In this document: positions 25,499 to 34,028 of the stretch, piece by piece | How the letters are laid out: each line of letters starts with the position of its first letter | How positions within the stretch are numbered: position 1 is the stretch's first letter | Source: Paenibacillus_D sp047238105 | GTDB taxonomy: Bacteria; Bacillota; Bacilli; Paenibacillales; Paenibacillaceae | Length of the DNA: 64,000 nucleotides | Assembly (NCBI RefSeq): GCF_047238105.1 | Contig: NZ_JBDFMD010000001.1 | Coordinates: forward strand, 1,302,001 to 1,366,000 | Reading direction: 5' to 3' | Position numbers and translations under genes: made by a program | Notes under the pieces: generated by a model | What the model was told of the DNA's origin: nothing | Seen by the model: only the letters and a program-made list of their open reading frames with translations | Databases searched by the model: none

Positions 25499-26848
25499 TT
25501 ACAGGCGGGCTTCCAGCTCGGCTTTTTCTTTCTCGAAGCCCGGTTTGCCCAGCAGCGCAAACATGTTTTTCTTATAGGCCTCGACCCCAGGCTGGTCGAA
25601 CGGATTGACACCCAACAGATAGCCGCTGATGCCGCAAGCCTTCTCGAAGAAGTAGACAAGGTAGCCGAAGGTGTATGGCGTCATGTCCTTGATATTGACT
25701 ACGAGGTTCGGGACATTGCCGTCCGTGTGCGCAAGCAGTGTGCCTTCGAATGCTTTTTTGTTCACGAAGTCCAATGTTTTGCCAGCCAGGAAATTGAGTC
25801 CGTCGAGATCGTCTTCCGTCCGCTCGATCGTGATCTGCTCCGGCACTTCGCCTACCTGGATGACCGTCTCGAACAGGTTGCGGTTGCCCTCCTGGATGAA
25901 TTGGCCCATCGAGTGAAGGTCGGTCGAGAAGTCTACGGCCGCCGGGAAGATGCCTTTAAAATCCTTGCCCTCACTCTCGCCGTACAGCTGCTTCCACCAC
26001 TCGGAGACGAAATGCAGAGATGGCTCATAGTTTACGAGAATCTCGATATCCTTGCCCTTGCGATAGAGCGCGTTGCGGACAGCGGCATACTGATAGCTCT
26101 CGTTCTCTGCCAGGTTCGGGTTGCTGTACTCTTTGGAAGCATCGGCCGCGCCTTCCATCATCGCCTTGATATCGATACCCGCGGCTGCAATCGGCAGGAG
26201 GCCCACAGCAGTCAGGACGGAATAACGTCCGCCTACATCGTCAGGGATGATAAATGACTCATAGCCTTCTTCCGTCGCCAGTTTTTTCAGTGCGCCCTTC
26301 TCCCGGTCCGTAGTAGCATAAATCCGCTTGCGTGCCTCTTCCTTGCCATATTGCTGCTCCAGAGCATCGCGGAAAATCCGGAAGGCAATGGCCGGCTCGG
26401 TCGTGGTGCCCGATTTGGAGATGACGTTGATCGACCAGTTGCGGCCTTCAAGCAGCTGCTTCAGATGGGTGACATATGTGGAGCTGATGTTGTTGCCAGC
26501 GAAGAAAATCTGCGGCGTCTTGCGCTGCTCGCTTGTCTGAACATTGTAGAAGGAATGGGAGAGCATCTCGATTGCGGCGCGGGCGCCCAGGTAGGAACCA
26601 CCGATGCCGATGACGACCAGCACGTCGGAGTCACCTTGGATTTTCTTGGCGGCCTGCTCGATGCGGGCAAATTCTTCTTTGTCATAGTTGACTGGAAGGT
26701 CGATCCAGCCCAGGTAATCCGAACCCGCTCCTGTGCCATTATGTAGTTGCTCATGAGCCAGTCGTACGGCTCCTTCCAGATAGTCCACCTCATGCTGTCC
26801 GACAAATGCGGACGCTTTGCTATAGTCGAAAGAAACGGCTTTGCTCAT
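25499..26848 (-). CDS. pgi: Glucose-6-phosphate isomerase
   Basis: This enzyme interconverts glucose 6-phosphate and fructose 6-phosphate in glycolysis and gluconeogenesis. The 449 residues fit the short Firmicute form. Visible hallmarks are Val-Ile-Gly-Ile-Gly-Gly-Ser-Tyr-Leu-Gly-Ala, Val-Ile-Ser-Lys-Ser-Gly-Thr-Thr-Thr-Glu-Pro (phosphate-binding serines) and a Gly-Gly-Arg-Tyr-Ser segment with the conserved arginine. The Gln-Pro-Gly-Val-Glu-Ala-Tyr-Lys-Lys-Asn near the C-terminus carries the conserved lysine. AAGGAGGAG precedes the ATG. yigZ follows closely in the same direction. Confidence 0.97.
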   Translation of the reverse strand: MSKAVSFDYSKASAFVGQHEVDYLEGAVRLAHEQLHNGTGAGSDYLGWIDLPVNYDKEEFARIEQAAKKIQGDSDVLVVIGIGGSYLGARAAIEMLSHSFYNVQTSEQRKTPQIFFAGNNISSTYVTHLKQLLEGRNWSINVISKSGTTTEPAIAFRIFRDALEQQYGKEEARKRIYATTDREKGALKKLATEEGYESFIIPDDVGGRYSVLTAVGLLPIAAAGIDIKAMMEGAADASKEYSNPNLAENESYQYAAVRNALYRKGKDIEILVNYEPSLHFVSEWWKQLYGESEGKDFKGIFPAAVDFSTDLHSMGQFIQEGNRNLFETVIQVGEVPEQITIERTEDDLDGLNFLAGKTLDFVNKKAFEGTLLAHTDGNVPNLVVNIKDMTPYTFGYLVYFFEKACGISGYLLGVNPFDQPGVEAYKKNMFALLGKPGFEKEKAELEARL

Positions 26849-26950
26849 TAGTAGATCTCCTCCTTGTAGTGATTCAGGTTCATAGCTCGCAACAGCTTTA
26901 GATTAATGGAAGACCAATTGGCACACAAGGCAGCGCGTGCACCGCACAGT

Positions 26951-26999
26951 AAAGGACTGCCCGGCAATCGCCGCAGCGGATAGCCTGTAGCAGTCCTTT
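26951..26999 (-). terminator. Probable terminator downstream of ppnP
   Basis: AAAGGACTGC and GCAGTCCTTT form a 10-bp stem around a GC-rich inner region. On the minus strand the stem ends in CCTTTA, a short T-run. It starts 8 bases after the ppnP stop. Confidence 0.65.
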
Positions 27000-27006
27000 C
27001 CTCATC

Positions 27007-27324
27007 CTACTCGCTAATATAGGAGCAGCAGTAGTCGGTTACAGCTGCGATCTGCAGCTTGAACTTGGCATTGGCAGGAACGGTGAATTCCCCTTCGCCC
27101 CGGATGTGCAGCCACTCGGTCTCCCCTGGCAGCAGCACCTTCAGGTCGCCAGCCAGGATCTCCATGATTTCTTTCTGATCGGTACCAAACTCATACTCGC
27201 CCGGCAGCATGATGCCAAGCGTCTTCTTGGTGCCGTCCGGGAAGATGACCGCGCGGCTGGTCACTTTGCCGTCAAAATAGATGTTGGCTTTTTTGACGAC
27301 GGATACTTGATCGAATTGGGACAT
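27007..27324 (-). CDS. ppnP: Pyrimidine/purine nucleoside phosphorylase PpnP
   Basis: This compact cupin-fold protein of 105 residues (formerly DUF1255/YaiE) phosphorolyses nucleosides to free base and ribose 1-phosphate. The family signature Gly-Thr-Asp-Gln-Lys-Glu-Ile-Met-Glu-Ile appears in mid-sequence and a Val-Thr-Asp-Tyr-Cys-Cys-Ser-Tyr segment ends the protein. ATG 27324 is chosen because AAAGGAG lies 10 bases upstream; TTG at 27333 would sit directly on that site. It lies 50 bases downstream of tkt, which would accept the pentose phosphate produced, so co-expression makes metabolic sense. Confidence 0.9.
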   Translation of the reverse strand: MSQFDQVSVVKKANIYFDGKVTSRAVIFPDGTKKTLGIMLPGEYEFGTDQKEIMEILAGDLKVLLPGETEWLHIRGEGEFTVPANAKFKLQIAAVTDYCCSYISE

Positions 27325-27374
27325 GGTGCGCAAGCTCCTTTATGCTAAGGTTGGACTAACCCGTCTGTTATAGA

Positions 27375-29390
27375 TTACAGCAGCGCTTTAACTTTGCTGA
27401 CGACATTCTCGACCGTGAAGCCGTACTCCTTGATGACGCGGTCGCCAGGAGCGGAAGCGCCAAAGGTGGAGATGCCGAGGATATCGCCCTCGTCGCCGAC
27501 ATAACGCTCCCAGCCGAACGGCGAAGCCATCTCGATCGCCAGACGCGCTTTGACGTCAGGCAGCAGAACGGATTGGCGGTATTCCTTGGATTGCGCATCG
27601 AACAGATCCCAGCTCGGCATGCTGATGACGCGTACCTGGATGCCCTCTTCGGCCAGCGCTTTCTGCGCGGCTACAGCCAGCTGCACCTCGGAACCGGTAG
27701 CGATCAGTTGAGCTTGCGCCTGACCCTCTTCCTTGGAGACCACATAAGCGCCGCGCTTGATGCCCTCGCGCGCCTGCTCGGCCGTACCCGGCAGGATCGG
27801 CAGATTTTGACGCGTCAGGACGAGTGCGACCGGTTTGCCGGTGTTCTCTACAGCATATGCCCAAGCTGCAGACGTCTCGTTCGCATCGGCCGGACGGATC
27901 ACCGTCAGATCCGGGATGACGCGGATCGAAGCGAGCTGCTCGATCGGCTCATGCGTCGGGCCGTCTTCGCCGACGGCGATACTGTCATGTGTCAGCACAT
28001 AGACAACAGGCAGCTTCTGGATCGCCGCCAGACGCACGGCCGGACGGAGATAGTCGGTGAAGACGAAGAACGTACCGCCGTACACCTTGAGGCCACCATG
28101 CAGCATGATGCCGTTCATCGCTGCTGCCATACCGAACTCACGTACGCCGAAGTAGATGTTGCGGCCGTCATAGTTGCCTGCTTTGAAGACCGGCAGACCT
28201 TTGAGATGGGTCATCGTCGAGCTCTCCAGGTCAGCGGAACCGCCCACGATACTAGGCACCTTGGCAGCCAGGGCATTTAGTGCATTACCGCCAGCTACGC
28301 GTGTCGATACCGCTTTGTCCTCAGGGCTGTACGACGGCAGTTCGCTGTCCCAGCCTTCCGGCAGTTCGCCGGCTACCGCTTGTTCGAGCTGAGCGCCAAG
28401 CTCAGGATAAGCTTCTTTGTAGGCTGCGAGCAGCTTGTCCCACGTCTGGTTGGCTTCTTCGCCGCGTTTCTTGACGTCCGCGAAGTGTCCGCGGACTTCG
28501 TCCGGCACGAAGAAATCCTCGTCAGCCGTCCAGTTGTAAGCTTCTTTGGTGAGCTTGGTCTCATCCGCTCCCAGCGGCGAGCCGTGCGGTCCGGCATGTC
28601 CGCCTTTGCCGCCTTTGTTCGGGCTGCCGTACCCGATGACCGTTTTGACCTCGATCAGGGTCGGCTTGCCGCTCTCGGCTTGCGCCTCGGCGATCGCTTT
28701 CTCGAGAGCCGGCAGATCATTGCCGTCTTCTACGCGCAGCACTTGCCAGCCATAAGCTTCGAAGCGCTGTTGCGCGTTCTCCGAGAAGGAGAGATTCAGC
28801 TCGCCGTCGAGCGAGATATCATTGGAATCATACAGCACGATCAGCTTGCCGAGCTTGAGGTGACCGGCGAGCGAAGCTGCCTCGCTGGAGATGCCTTCCA
28901 TCAGATCTCCGTCGCCGCAGATAACATATGTGAAGTGGTTAATAAGATCGAAATTTTCTTTATTGTAGGTTGCAGCCAGCTGAGCTTCTGCGATCGCCAT
29001 ACCGACCGACATGCCCAGGCCTTGCCCGAGCGGACCGGTAGTCGCATCTACACCGGCGGTGTGGCCCCATTCCGGATGACCCGGAGTTTTGGAATCCCAT
29101 TGGCGGAAGTTCTTCAGCTCTTCCAGCGGCAGATCATAACCGGACAAGTGAAGCAGGCTGTACAGCAGCATGGAGCCGTGACCCGCAGACAATACGAAGC
29201 GGTCGCGGTTCAGCCACGTCGGATTGGACGGGTTGTGATTCATGTTTTTGGCAAACAATTGATAACCCATCGGAGCTGCCCCCATAGGCATGCCTGGATG
29301 GCCGGACTTCGCTTTCTCGATCGCGTCGATGGCGAGCGTCCGGATCGTATCGATCGATAGCTGATCGATAGATTTTTGAGTAACTGTCAT
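27375..29390 (-). CDS. tkt: Transketolase
   Basis: This thiamine diphosphate enzyme of the pentose phosphate pathway has 671 residues. It shows Lys-Ser-Gly-His-Pro-Gly-Met-Pro-Met-Gly near the N-terminus, the ThDP motif Gly-Asp-Gly-Asp-Leu-Met-Glu-Gly with a later Asn, and the C-terminal Asp-Ser-Ile-Ala-Val-Gly-Glu-Asp-Gly-Pro-Thr-His segment. The start at ATG 29390 gives the family N-terminus (Lys-Ser-Ile-Asp-Gln-Leu-Ser) and GGGAGG lies 10 bases upstream; an in-frame ATG 15 codons earlier has neither. It leads a short unit with ppnP. Confidence 0.97.
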   Translation of the reverse strand: MTVTQKSIDQLSIDTIRTLAIDAIEKAKSGHPGMPMGAAPMGYQLFAKNMNHNPSNPTWLNRDRFVLSAGHGSMLLYSLLHLSGYDLPLEELKNFRQWDSKTPGHPEWGHTAGVDATTGPLGQGLGMSVGMAIAEAQLAATYNKENFDLINHFTYVICGDGDLMEGISSEAASLAGHLKLGKLIVLYDSNDISLDGELNLSFSENAQQRFEAYGWQVLRVEDGNDLPALEKAIAEAQAESGKPTLIEVKTVIGYGSPNKGGKGGHAGPHGSPLGADETKLTKEAYNWTADEDFFVPDEVRGHFADVKKRGEEANQTWDKLLAAYKEAYPELGAQLEQAVAGELPEGWDSELPSYSPEDKAVSTRVAGGNALNALAAKVPSIVGGSADLESSTMTHLKGLPVFKAGNYDGRNIYFGVREFGMAAAMNGIMLHGGLKVYGGTFFVFTDYLRPAVRLAAIQKLPVVYVLTHDSIAVGEDGPTHEPIEQLASIRVIPDLTVIRPADANETSAAWAYAVENTGKPVALVLTRQNLPILPGTAEQAREGIKRGAYVVSKEEGQAQAQLIATGSEVQLAVAAQKALAEEGIQVRVISMPSWDLFDAQSKEYRQSVLLPDVKARLAIEMASPFGWERYVGDEGDILGISTFGASAPGDRVIKEYGFTVENVVSKVKALL

Positions 29391-29583
29391 GTTTGAATTT
29401 CCTCCCATACCTGTTCTGGTCATGCTTTTTTTCAAAATATAGGAAAGTATTTCATTTCGCTATACTTTCTCTATATTTCTCCGGAATGAAACTTGCCGCG
29501 CCGCAAGGAAGGCGCCAGCCGTTTCACCTTGCTTGTCTCTATCTCTGTTTTTGCGTGAGTGATCTCCGCAATGGCTATGAAAT

Positions 29584-29613
29584 ATTGTACCATTTGCGAC
29601 CCTGCTTTTCCAT
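29584..29613 (-). promoter_or_regulatory. Candidate promoter of tkt
   Basis: On the minus strand, TGG-TACAAT (an extended -10 box, TACAAT at 29589-29584) lies about 195 bases before the tkt ATG, with a weak TGGAAA 17 bases upstream. The 367-base gap between purU and tkt holds this box and the purU terminator. I see no gene in it. Confidence 0.35.
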
Positions 29614-29709
29614 ACCTGCTACCTAGTATGTACAATAAAACGTAAAACTGGCGGTTCAACTGGTCCCTGTCAAACAAAGCAAGCGCTTAATTGGATGATA
29701 AACAGAATA

Positions 29710-29742
29710 AAGACCGCAGAAGCCGGGATTCCCGGTCTGCGG
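29710..29742 (-). terminator. Intrinsic terminator of the nfo-purU unit
   Basis: CCGCAGA/TCTGCGG and CCGGG/CCCGG form a stem with a small bulge, followed on the minus strand by TCTTTATT. It starts 16 bases after the purU stop. Confidence 0.88.
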
Positions 29743-29757
29743 CCTTAGTGTCGATTG

Positions 29758-30660
29758 CTAGTTAAAAACAACCGTCTTGTTGCCATGAACCAAAATACGA
29801 TCTTCGATATGCCATTTCACAGCTCTTGCCAGCACAGTGCGCTCGATCGTCCGGCCGATCCGCTTCAGATCGTCGACATTGTCGCGATGGCTGACGCGCT
29901 GGATATCCTGCTCGATGATCGGGCCGCCATCCAGCTCTTCGGTGACGAAGTGGGCGGTCGCGCCGATGATCTTGACGCCGCGCGTATAGGCTTGCGCATA
30001 AGGCTTGCCGCCAACGAACGCAGGCAGGAATGAGTGATGAATGTTGATGATGCGGTTCGGATAGTGCTCGATAAACTTCGGTGTGATGATCTGCATATAT
30101 CGAGCCAGCACGATCACATCGACCTTATCGGCGACGAGCTCCAGCTGCTTCTTCTCGGCTTCGCCTTTGGTATCCGCGGTTACCGGCACATGGTGGAACG
30201 GGATGCCGAACGATTCGACGACCCCTTGCATATCCGGGTGGTTGCTGATAACCATCGCGATCTCGGCGTCGAGATCGCCGGCCTGCCACTGCCAGAGCAG
30301 CTCCAGCAGACAATGATCCTCTTTGGAGACGAAGATGGCCAGCCGTTTCTTGCGGCTCGCCCGGAAGGTCGACCACTTCATCTGGAAGCGGTCGGCGATC
30401 CGCCCGAAGTCCTCCTGCAGCACAGGCAGCTGCTTGTCCAGATCAGCCAGGTCAAACTCGAAGCGGATGAAGAACATGCCTCCCTCGGGGTTCATCGTAT
30501 ACTGATCCGACTGGACGATATTGGCCCCCTGCTCATGCAGGAAATGCGACACCGCTGCCACGATGCCCGGACGGTCCGGACAGGAGATCAGCATCCGCGC
30601 CCTGTTGCGTTTGGCCGGGTCTTCTTTGTAATGCGGGGATTGGTACGTGTTTGCAGGCAT
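29758..30660 (-). CDS. purU: Formyltetrahydrofolate deformylase
   Basis: This enzyme hydrolyses 10-formyltetrahydrofolate to formate and tetrahydrofolate and balances the one-carbon pool. The 300 residues comprise an N-terminal ACT domain (Cys-Pro-Asp-Arg-Pro-Gly-Ile-Val-Ala-Ala) and a formyltransferase-like domain with Asn-Ile-His-His-Ser-Phe-Leu-Pro-Ala-Phe and a C-terminal Gly-Gly-Pro-Ile-Ile-Glu-Gln-Asp, matching PurU. It begins 41 bases after the stop of nfo on the same strand, so they are likely one transcript. Confidence 0.95.
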   Translation of the reverse strand: MPANTYQSPHYKEDPAKRNRARMLISCPDRPGIVAAVSHFLHEQGANIVQSDQYTMNPEGGMFFIRFEFDLADLDKQLPVLQEDFGRIADRFQMKWSTFRASRKKRLAIFVSKEDHCLLELLWQWQAGDLDAEIAMVISNHPDMQGVVESFGIPFHHVPVTADTKGEAEKKQLELVADKVDVIVLARYMQIITPKFIEHYPNRIINIHHSFLPAFVGGKPYAQAYTRGVKIIGATAHFVTEELDGGPIIEQDIQRVSHRDNVDDLKRIGRTIERTVLARAVKWHIEDRILVHGNKTVVFN

Positions 30661-30701
30661 AACTATTATCTTCCTTCCTTGTTATCGCACGAGATGGGAA
30701 T

Positions 30702-31829
30702 TTATGCATTGACCAGCAGCGATTTGCCGGCAAACCAGGCCGTAATCCGCTGATTGACGGCTTCCTCGCCCAGATCGGGCAGTACCCGGTTCTCGATGAC
30801 GAGATCATAGAGTCTCTCCATCGGTTCGCGGGGATCGGCTTTTTTGGCCTTGGCGTCATTCTTGAGCGTATCCCAGGCGCCGAGCACGAAGCTGCGCGGG
30901 TCGATCGCTTCCTTCTCAAAGAAATGGTGCAACCGCTCGACTTGTTCCAGGAACTCGCCGCCGAACCGCTTGTGCACATCGCCTCGGAGCAGAGCGATCT
31001 CCGCTTCGTACATCGGCCGTTGCGTCTTGGCGTCCTTGCCGATCCATGGCGTCTCGAGGATGAACGGCCGTCCTGCGAGCCGCTCGTGATGGACGATCGC
31101 ATAGAGCGCCTCATGGCCGAGCCATCCTGCACCCACCGGCGCATGACGGTCTTTGCCGGCGCCGCGCGGATTTTTGGTGTCATTGACGTGGACGACCGCT
31201 ACCCGGTTCAGTCCGATGATGTCATCGAATTGCTGAAGAACGCCGTCCAGATCATGGATCAGATCATAACCGGCATCATGCATGTGGCAAGTGTCCATAC
31301 ATACCGTGAGCCGGTCATTCTCCTCGACCTTGTCGATGATCCTGGCCAGCTCCTCAAAGCTGCGTCCGATCTCCGTCCCTTTGCCGGCCATCGTCTCCAG
31401 CGCAATATTGACATCCGTCTCCTTCGTGCCGCCGAGCACCTCGTTCAGACCCTCGGCGATCCGGGCAATCCCATACTCGGCATCTTTATCCGTGTATGCA
31501 CCGGGATGCAGGACGATGTTGCGGACGCCGATCTGATGGGTGCGCCGGATTTCTTCCTGCAGGAAGTCTACCGCAAGCTTATATGTGGCATCTTTATAAG
31601 AGCCGAGATTAATAATATACGGCGCATGGACGACGATCTCGTCGATCCCCTGCGCTTGCATCGCTTCCTTGCCTTCATTAATATATAACTCTTCCATCGG
31701 CTTGCGCCGGGTATTCTGCGGGGCGCCGGTGTAGATCATAAAGGAGCTGGATCCGTACGTCGACGCTTCCTGCGCCGCCGTCAGCAGCCCTTTACCGGAG
31801 AATGAGACATGCGAGCCAATCTTCAACAT
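30702..31829 (-). CDS. nfo: Deoxyribonuclease IV (endonuclease IV) with C-terminal extension
   Basis: This metal-dependent AP endonuclease cleaves 5' to abasic sites in base excision repair. The N-terminal TIM barrel has Ile-Gly-Ser-His-Val-Ser at the start, Val-Val-His-Ala-Pro-Tyr, Cys-Met-Asp-Thr-Cys-His-Met-His-Asp-Ala-Gly-Tyr and His-Val-Asn-Asp-Thr-Lys, which supply the zinc ligands. At 375 residues it is about 80-90 longer than classic Nfo. The extra C-terminal part, from about residue 290, is of unknown role and has no obvious domain. It lies just upstream of purU. Confidence 0.93.
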   Translation of the reverse strand: MLKIGSHVSFSGKGLLTAAQEASTYGSSSFMIYTGAPQNTRRKPMEELYINEGKEAMQAQGIDEIVVHAPYIINLGSYKDATYKLAVDFLQEEIRRTHQIGVRNIVLHPGAYTDKDAEYGIARIAEGLNEVLGGTKETDVNIALETMAGKGTEIGRSFEELARIIDKVEENDRLTVCMDTCHMHDAGYDLIHDLDGVLQQFDDIIGLNRVAVVHVNDTKNPRGAGKDRHAPVGAGWLGHEALYAIVHHERLAGRPFILETPWIGKDAKTQRPMYEAEIALLRGDVHKRFGGEFLEQVERLHHFFEKEAIDPRSFVLGAWDTLKNDAKAKKADPREPMERLYDLVIENRVLPDLGEEAVNQRITAWFAGKSLLVNA

Positions 31830-31930
31830 GGCCTATCTTGCTCCCTTCCATATCTGGTTCATCTTATTTTACAGGGAATATCGAAATAAATCTAGGAATA
31901 CGGTATAATTACTAGTGAGGTGATTGGAAG

Positions 31931-32386
31931 ATGCCTAGCGCACCCGACGGCTTTATGTATTTCATCGTGTTCTGGGGCGTCGTCATGGTTGTATTTATGG
32001 CGATTGGCGGTTTTTTTATGTTTCGCAAATTTTTGAAGGTGCTGCCCAAGCAGGACGGCAAATCCAAGCTGGATTGGCAGAATTACTGGGTAGAGCGCAG
32101 CCGGCCGATGTGGACGGAGGAGTCCAAGCAGTTCCTGGATCAGCTCGCTTCACCCGTGCCAACCCCTTTCCGGGATATCGCCAAGCACTCCATTGCAGCA
32201 CGAATCGGTCAGGTTGCCATTGAGAGCGGCGCCACCGAGGTCACAAGAGATCATTGCATCGAAGGCTATATTTTGGCCACGCCGCCACGGGACTACCGCA
32301 GTCTGATTTCGTTCCTAAAAAAACAAAACATTGACTATTCCCCATACGAGCATTTGCTCCAGCCATCCAAGACCTCGTCCAACTGA
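31931..32386 (+). CDS. DUF2621 family membrane-anchored protein (YneK-like)
   Basis: This 151-residue protein has one N-terminal transmembrane helix (Phe-Met-Tyr-Phe-Ile-Val-Phe-Trp to Gly-Gly-Phe-Phe-Met-Phe-Arg-Lys) and a cytosolic domain with Lys-Ser-Lys-Leu-Asp-Trp and Val-Pro-Thr-Pro-Phe-Arg-Asp-Ile-Ala-Lys, as in Bacillus DUF2621 proteins. Its C-terminal half recalls the small PCP-reductase domain. A TATAAT at 31905-31910 lies 20 bases before the start, and GAGGTG serves as the binding site. The function is unknown. Confidence 0.8.
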   Translation: MPSAPDGFMYFIVFWGVVMVVFMAIGGFFMFRKFLKVLPKQDGKSKLDWQNYWVERSRPMWTEESKQFLDQLASPVPTPFRDIAKHSIAARIGQVAIESGATEVTRDHCIEGYILATPPRDYRSLISFLKKQNIDYSPYEHLLQPSKTSSN

Positions 32387-32405
32387 TACAGGACGGGGTT
32401 TCTTG
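32369..32405 (+). terminator. Terminator of the DUF2621 gene
   Basis: GACCTCGTCC (32371-32380) pairs with GGACGGGGTT (32391-32400) using G-U pairs, followed by TTCTTGT. The left arm and loop overlap the last codons. Confidence 0.75.
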
Positions 32406-32508
32406 TCGCTAGCGCAGTTTGACGGGTTTGTGTCAGCTCGAGCTGTGACGATTGAGCCGCACCCTCCCAGGGTAATGAATCGTTAAACTATCAGGAGGTG
32501 TACGCATA

Positions 32509-33003
32509 ATGAAGAAAAAAAATTCCTCTTACCTACATAGCCCCCGGATGCTGTTGTTGCTGGTGCTGGTGATCCTCATGGCCGTGACGGCTGCCTGCAG
32601 CAACAATACGGGCAATACGCCAGCCGATCCGGGTAATGAGACGGTACCGTCACCAGACAATACCCCGATAGATCCGGCACCTGAGGTCGAGCCGGAACCC
32701 GAACTGACGCCTGAGGAGCCGACGAACGCCGAGACGCCGCCGGCTCAGGAAGGCGATGTACCCGCAGAAGCCGAGACCATGGCCGGAGAGGGAACGTTCG
32801 TAGGAATCATGGACACGCATTCCATCGAGATCGAGACGGTGGACGGACCGACCGCATTTCAGTATGAGGATGCGATGACGGAAGCGATCAATGCCCTCGA
32901 ACCGGATAGCCAGGTTCAGTTCGAGTATTACGAAGAAACCCAGGATGTGGGCGGTGAGCAGGTAACCCAGCTGTGGCTGGTTACGATCGAGGCCGCACAA
33001 TAA
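32509..33003 (+). CDS. Lipoprotein of unknown function
   Basis: This 164-residue protein has a lipoprotein signal peptide with lipobox Val-Thr-Ala-Ala-Cys (Cys at about residue 30), a Pro/Glu-rich spacer (about 35-90) and a small C-terminal domain (about 93-164) that begins Gly-Glu-Gly-Thr-Phe-Val-Gly-Ile-Met-Asp. That domain looks like a compact beta-rich fold with alternating hydrophobic residues. AGGAGG lies 8 bases before the ATG. It stands alone between a terminator and the epimerase gene 35 bases downstream. No function can be assigned. Confidence 0.8.
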   Translation: MKKKNSSYLHSPRMLLLLVLVILMAVTAACSNNTGNTPADPGNETVPSPDNTPIDPAPEVEPEPELTPEEPTNAETPPAQEGDVPAEAETMAGEGTFVGIMDTHSIEIETVDGPTAFQYEDAMTEAINALEPDSQVQFEYYEETQDVGGEQVTQLWLVTIEAAQ

Positions 33004-33038
33004 TTAGAGGTACAAATACAAAATAAAGGGTGAAGGCG

Positions 33039-33935
33039 ATGAAGGTGGCGGTGACGGGCGGCAGTGGATTCGTGGGCAGCAGATTGGTAGATGCGCTCCT
33101 GGAGCGGGGCGACGAGGTATGGATTATCACGCGCTCCAAAGACAGTGTCAAAAAAAGCCATGAACGGCTTCATATAGCGACATGGGATGAGCTTGACAGC
33201 GGGCCCCGGCAGCTGGATGGCGTAGAAGCGATCGTCAATCTGGCTGGCGAATCGATCAACCAGCGCTGGACCGATAAGGCCAAGAAACGAATACTGAACT
33301 CGCGCCTGGAGGCAGCAGACCGTATCGCCAAACTGACGCACTCGCTTGCGCGACGGCCTGCCGTCGTGGTCAATGCTTCGGGCGTATCCATCTATGGTAC
33401 GTCAGAGCATGAGACCTTCGATGAGACGAGCAAAGCGCGTCTGACTGACTTCCTCGCCCATGTCGTCGACCAATGGGAAGCAGCCGCAGACAAGATCGAG
33501 ACCGACCGGCTTGTCAAGCTCCGGGTCAGTCTGGTACTGGGCCGGGATGGCGGCGCCTTCCCCCTGATGGCACTGCCGTATCGTCTGTTCGGGGGCGGCA
33601 GGGTCGGCAGCGGACGTCAGCCGGTTTCCTGGATCCATATGGACGATATGGTCAACCTCATCCTGTTCTGCATCGATAACGATGCCGCCGAAGGGCCTGT
33701 CAACGCCAGCAGCCCGGATCCGGTGACGAATGACCAGTTCGGCCGAGCGATCGCGCGGGCGATGGGCAGGCCGCATTGGTTTCCAGTACCGTCTGTATTG
33801 ATGAAGATGCTGTTCGGCGAGCTTTCCGTCCTGCTGCTGGAAGGGCAGCGGGTGCTGCCCCGCCGGGCGCAGGAGCACGGCTTTGAATTCCGCTATCCGA
33901 CCGTAGATCTGGCAATGAAGGATTTAGTCGGCTGA
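33039..33935 (+). CDS. TIGR01777 family NAD(P)-dependent epimerase-like protein
   Basis: This 298-residue extended short-chain dehydrogenase has the Rossmann motif Thr-Gly-Gly-Ser-Gly-Phe-Val-Gly at residues 7-14, a Leu-Ala-Gly-Glu-Ser-Ile segment and the Ser-Gly-Val-Ser-Ile-Tyr-Gly motif containing the catalytic Tyr. A C-terminal DUF1731 segment ends the protein. This matches the TIGR01777 (YfcH/SDR39U1) family. ATG 33039 is preceded by AAAGGG at 8 bases; the frame also contains a GTG 9 bases earlier. Its substrate is not known. The preceding lipoprotein gene may be co-transcribed. Confidence 0.9.
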   Translation: MKVAVTGGSGFVGSRLVDALLERGDEVWIITRSKDSVKKSHERLHIATWDELDSGPRQLDGVEAIVNLAGESINQRWTDKAKKRILNSRLEAADRIAKLTHSLARRPAVVVNASGVSIYGTSEHETFDETSKARLTDFLAHVVDQWEAAADKIETDRLVKLRVSLVLGRDGGAFPLMALPYRLFGGGRVGSGRQPVSWIHMDDMVNLILFCIDNDAAEGPVNASSPDPVTNDQFGRAIARAMGRPHWFPVPSVLMKMLFGELSVLLLEGQRVLPRRAQEHGFEFRYPTVDLAMKDLVG

Positions 33936-34028
33936 CAGCTGGAGCACCTTTTTTCGAGATTCCGCATAAATAAATACGATTTTTCATACTCGTTATTCTG
34001 CGCCGACAGGAATTTCCCCTTGCTCCTG

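Noticed and set aside
29678..29691. cre site in the purU-tkt gap
   Set aside because: AGCAAGCGCTTAAT has only about 10 of 14 consensus positions despite a good AAGCGCTT core.
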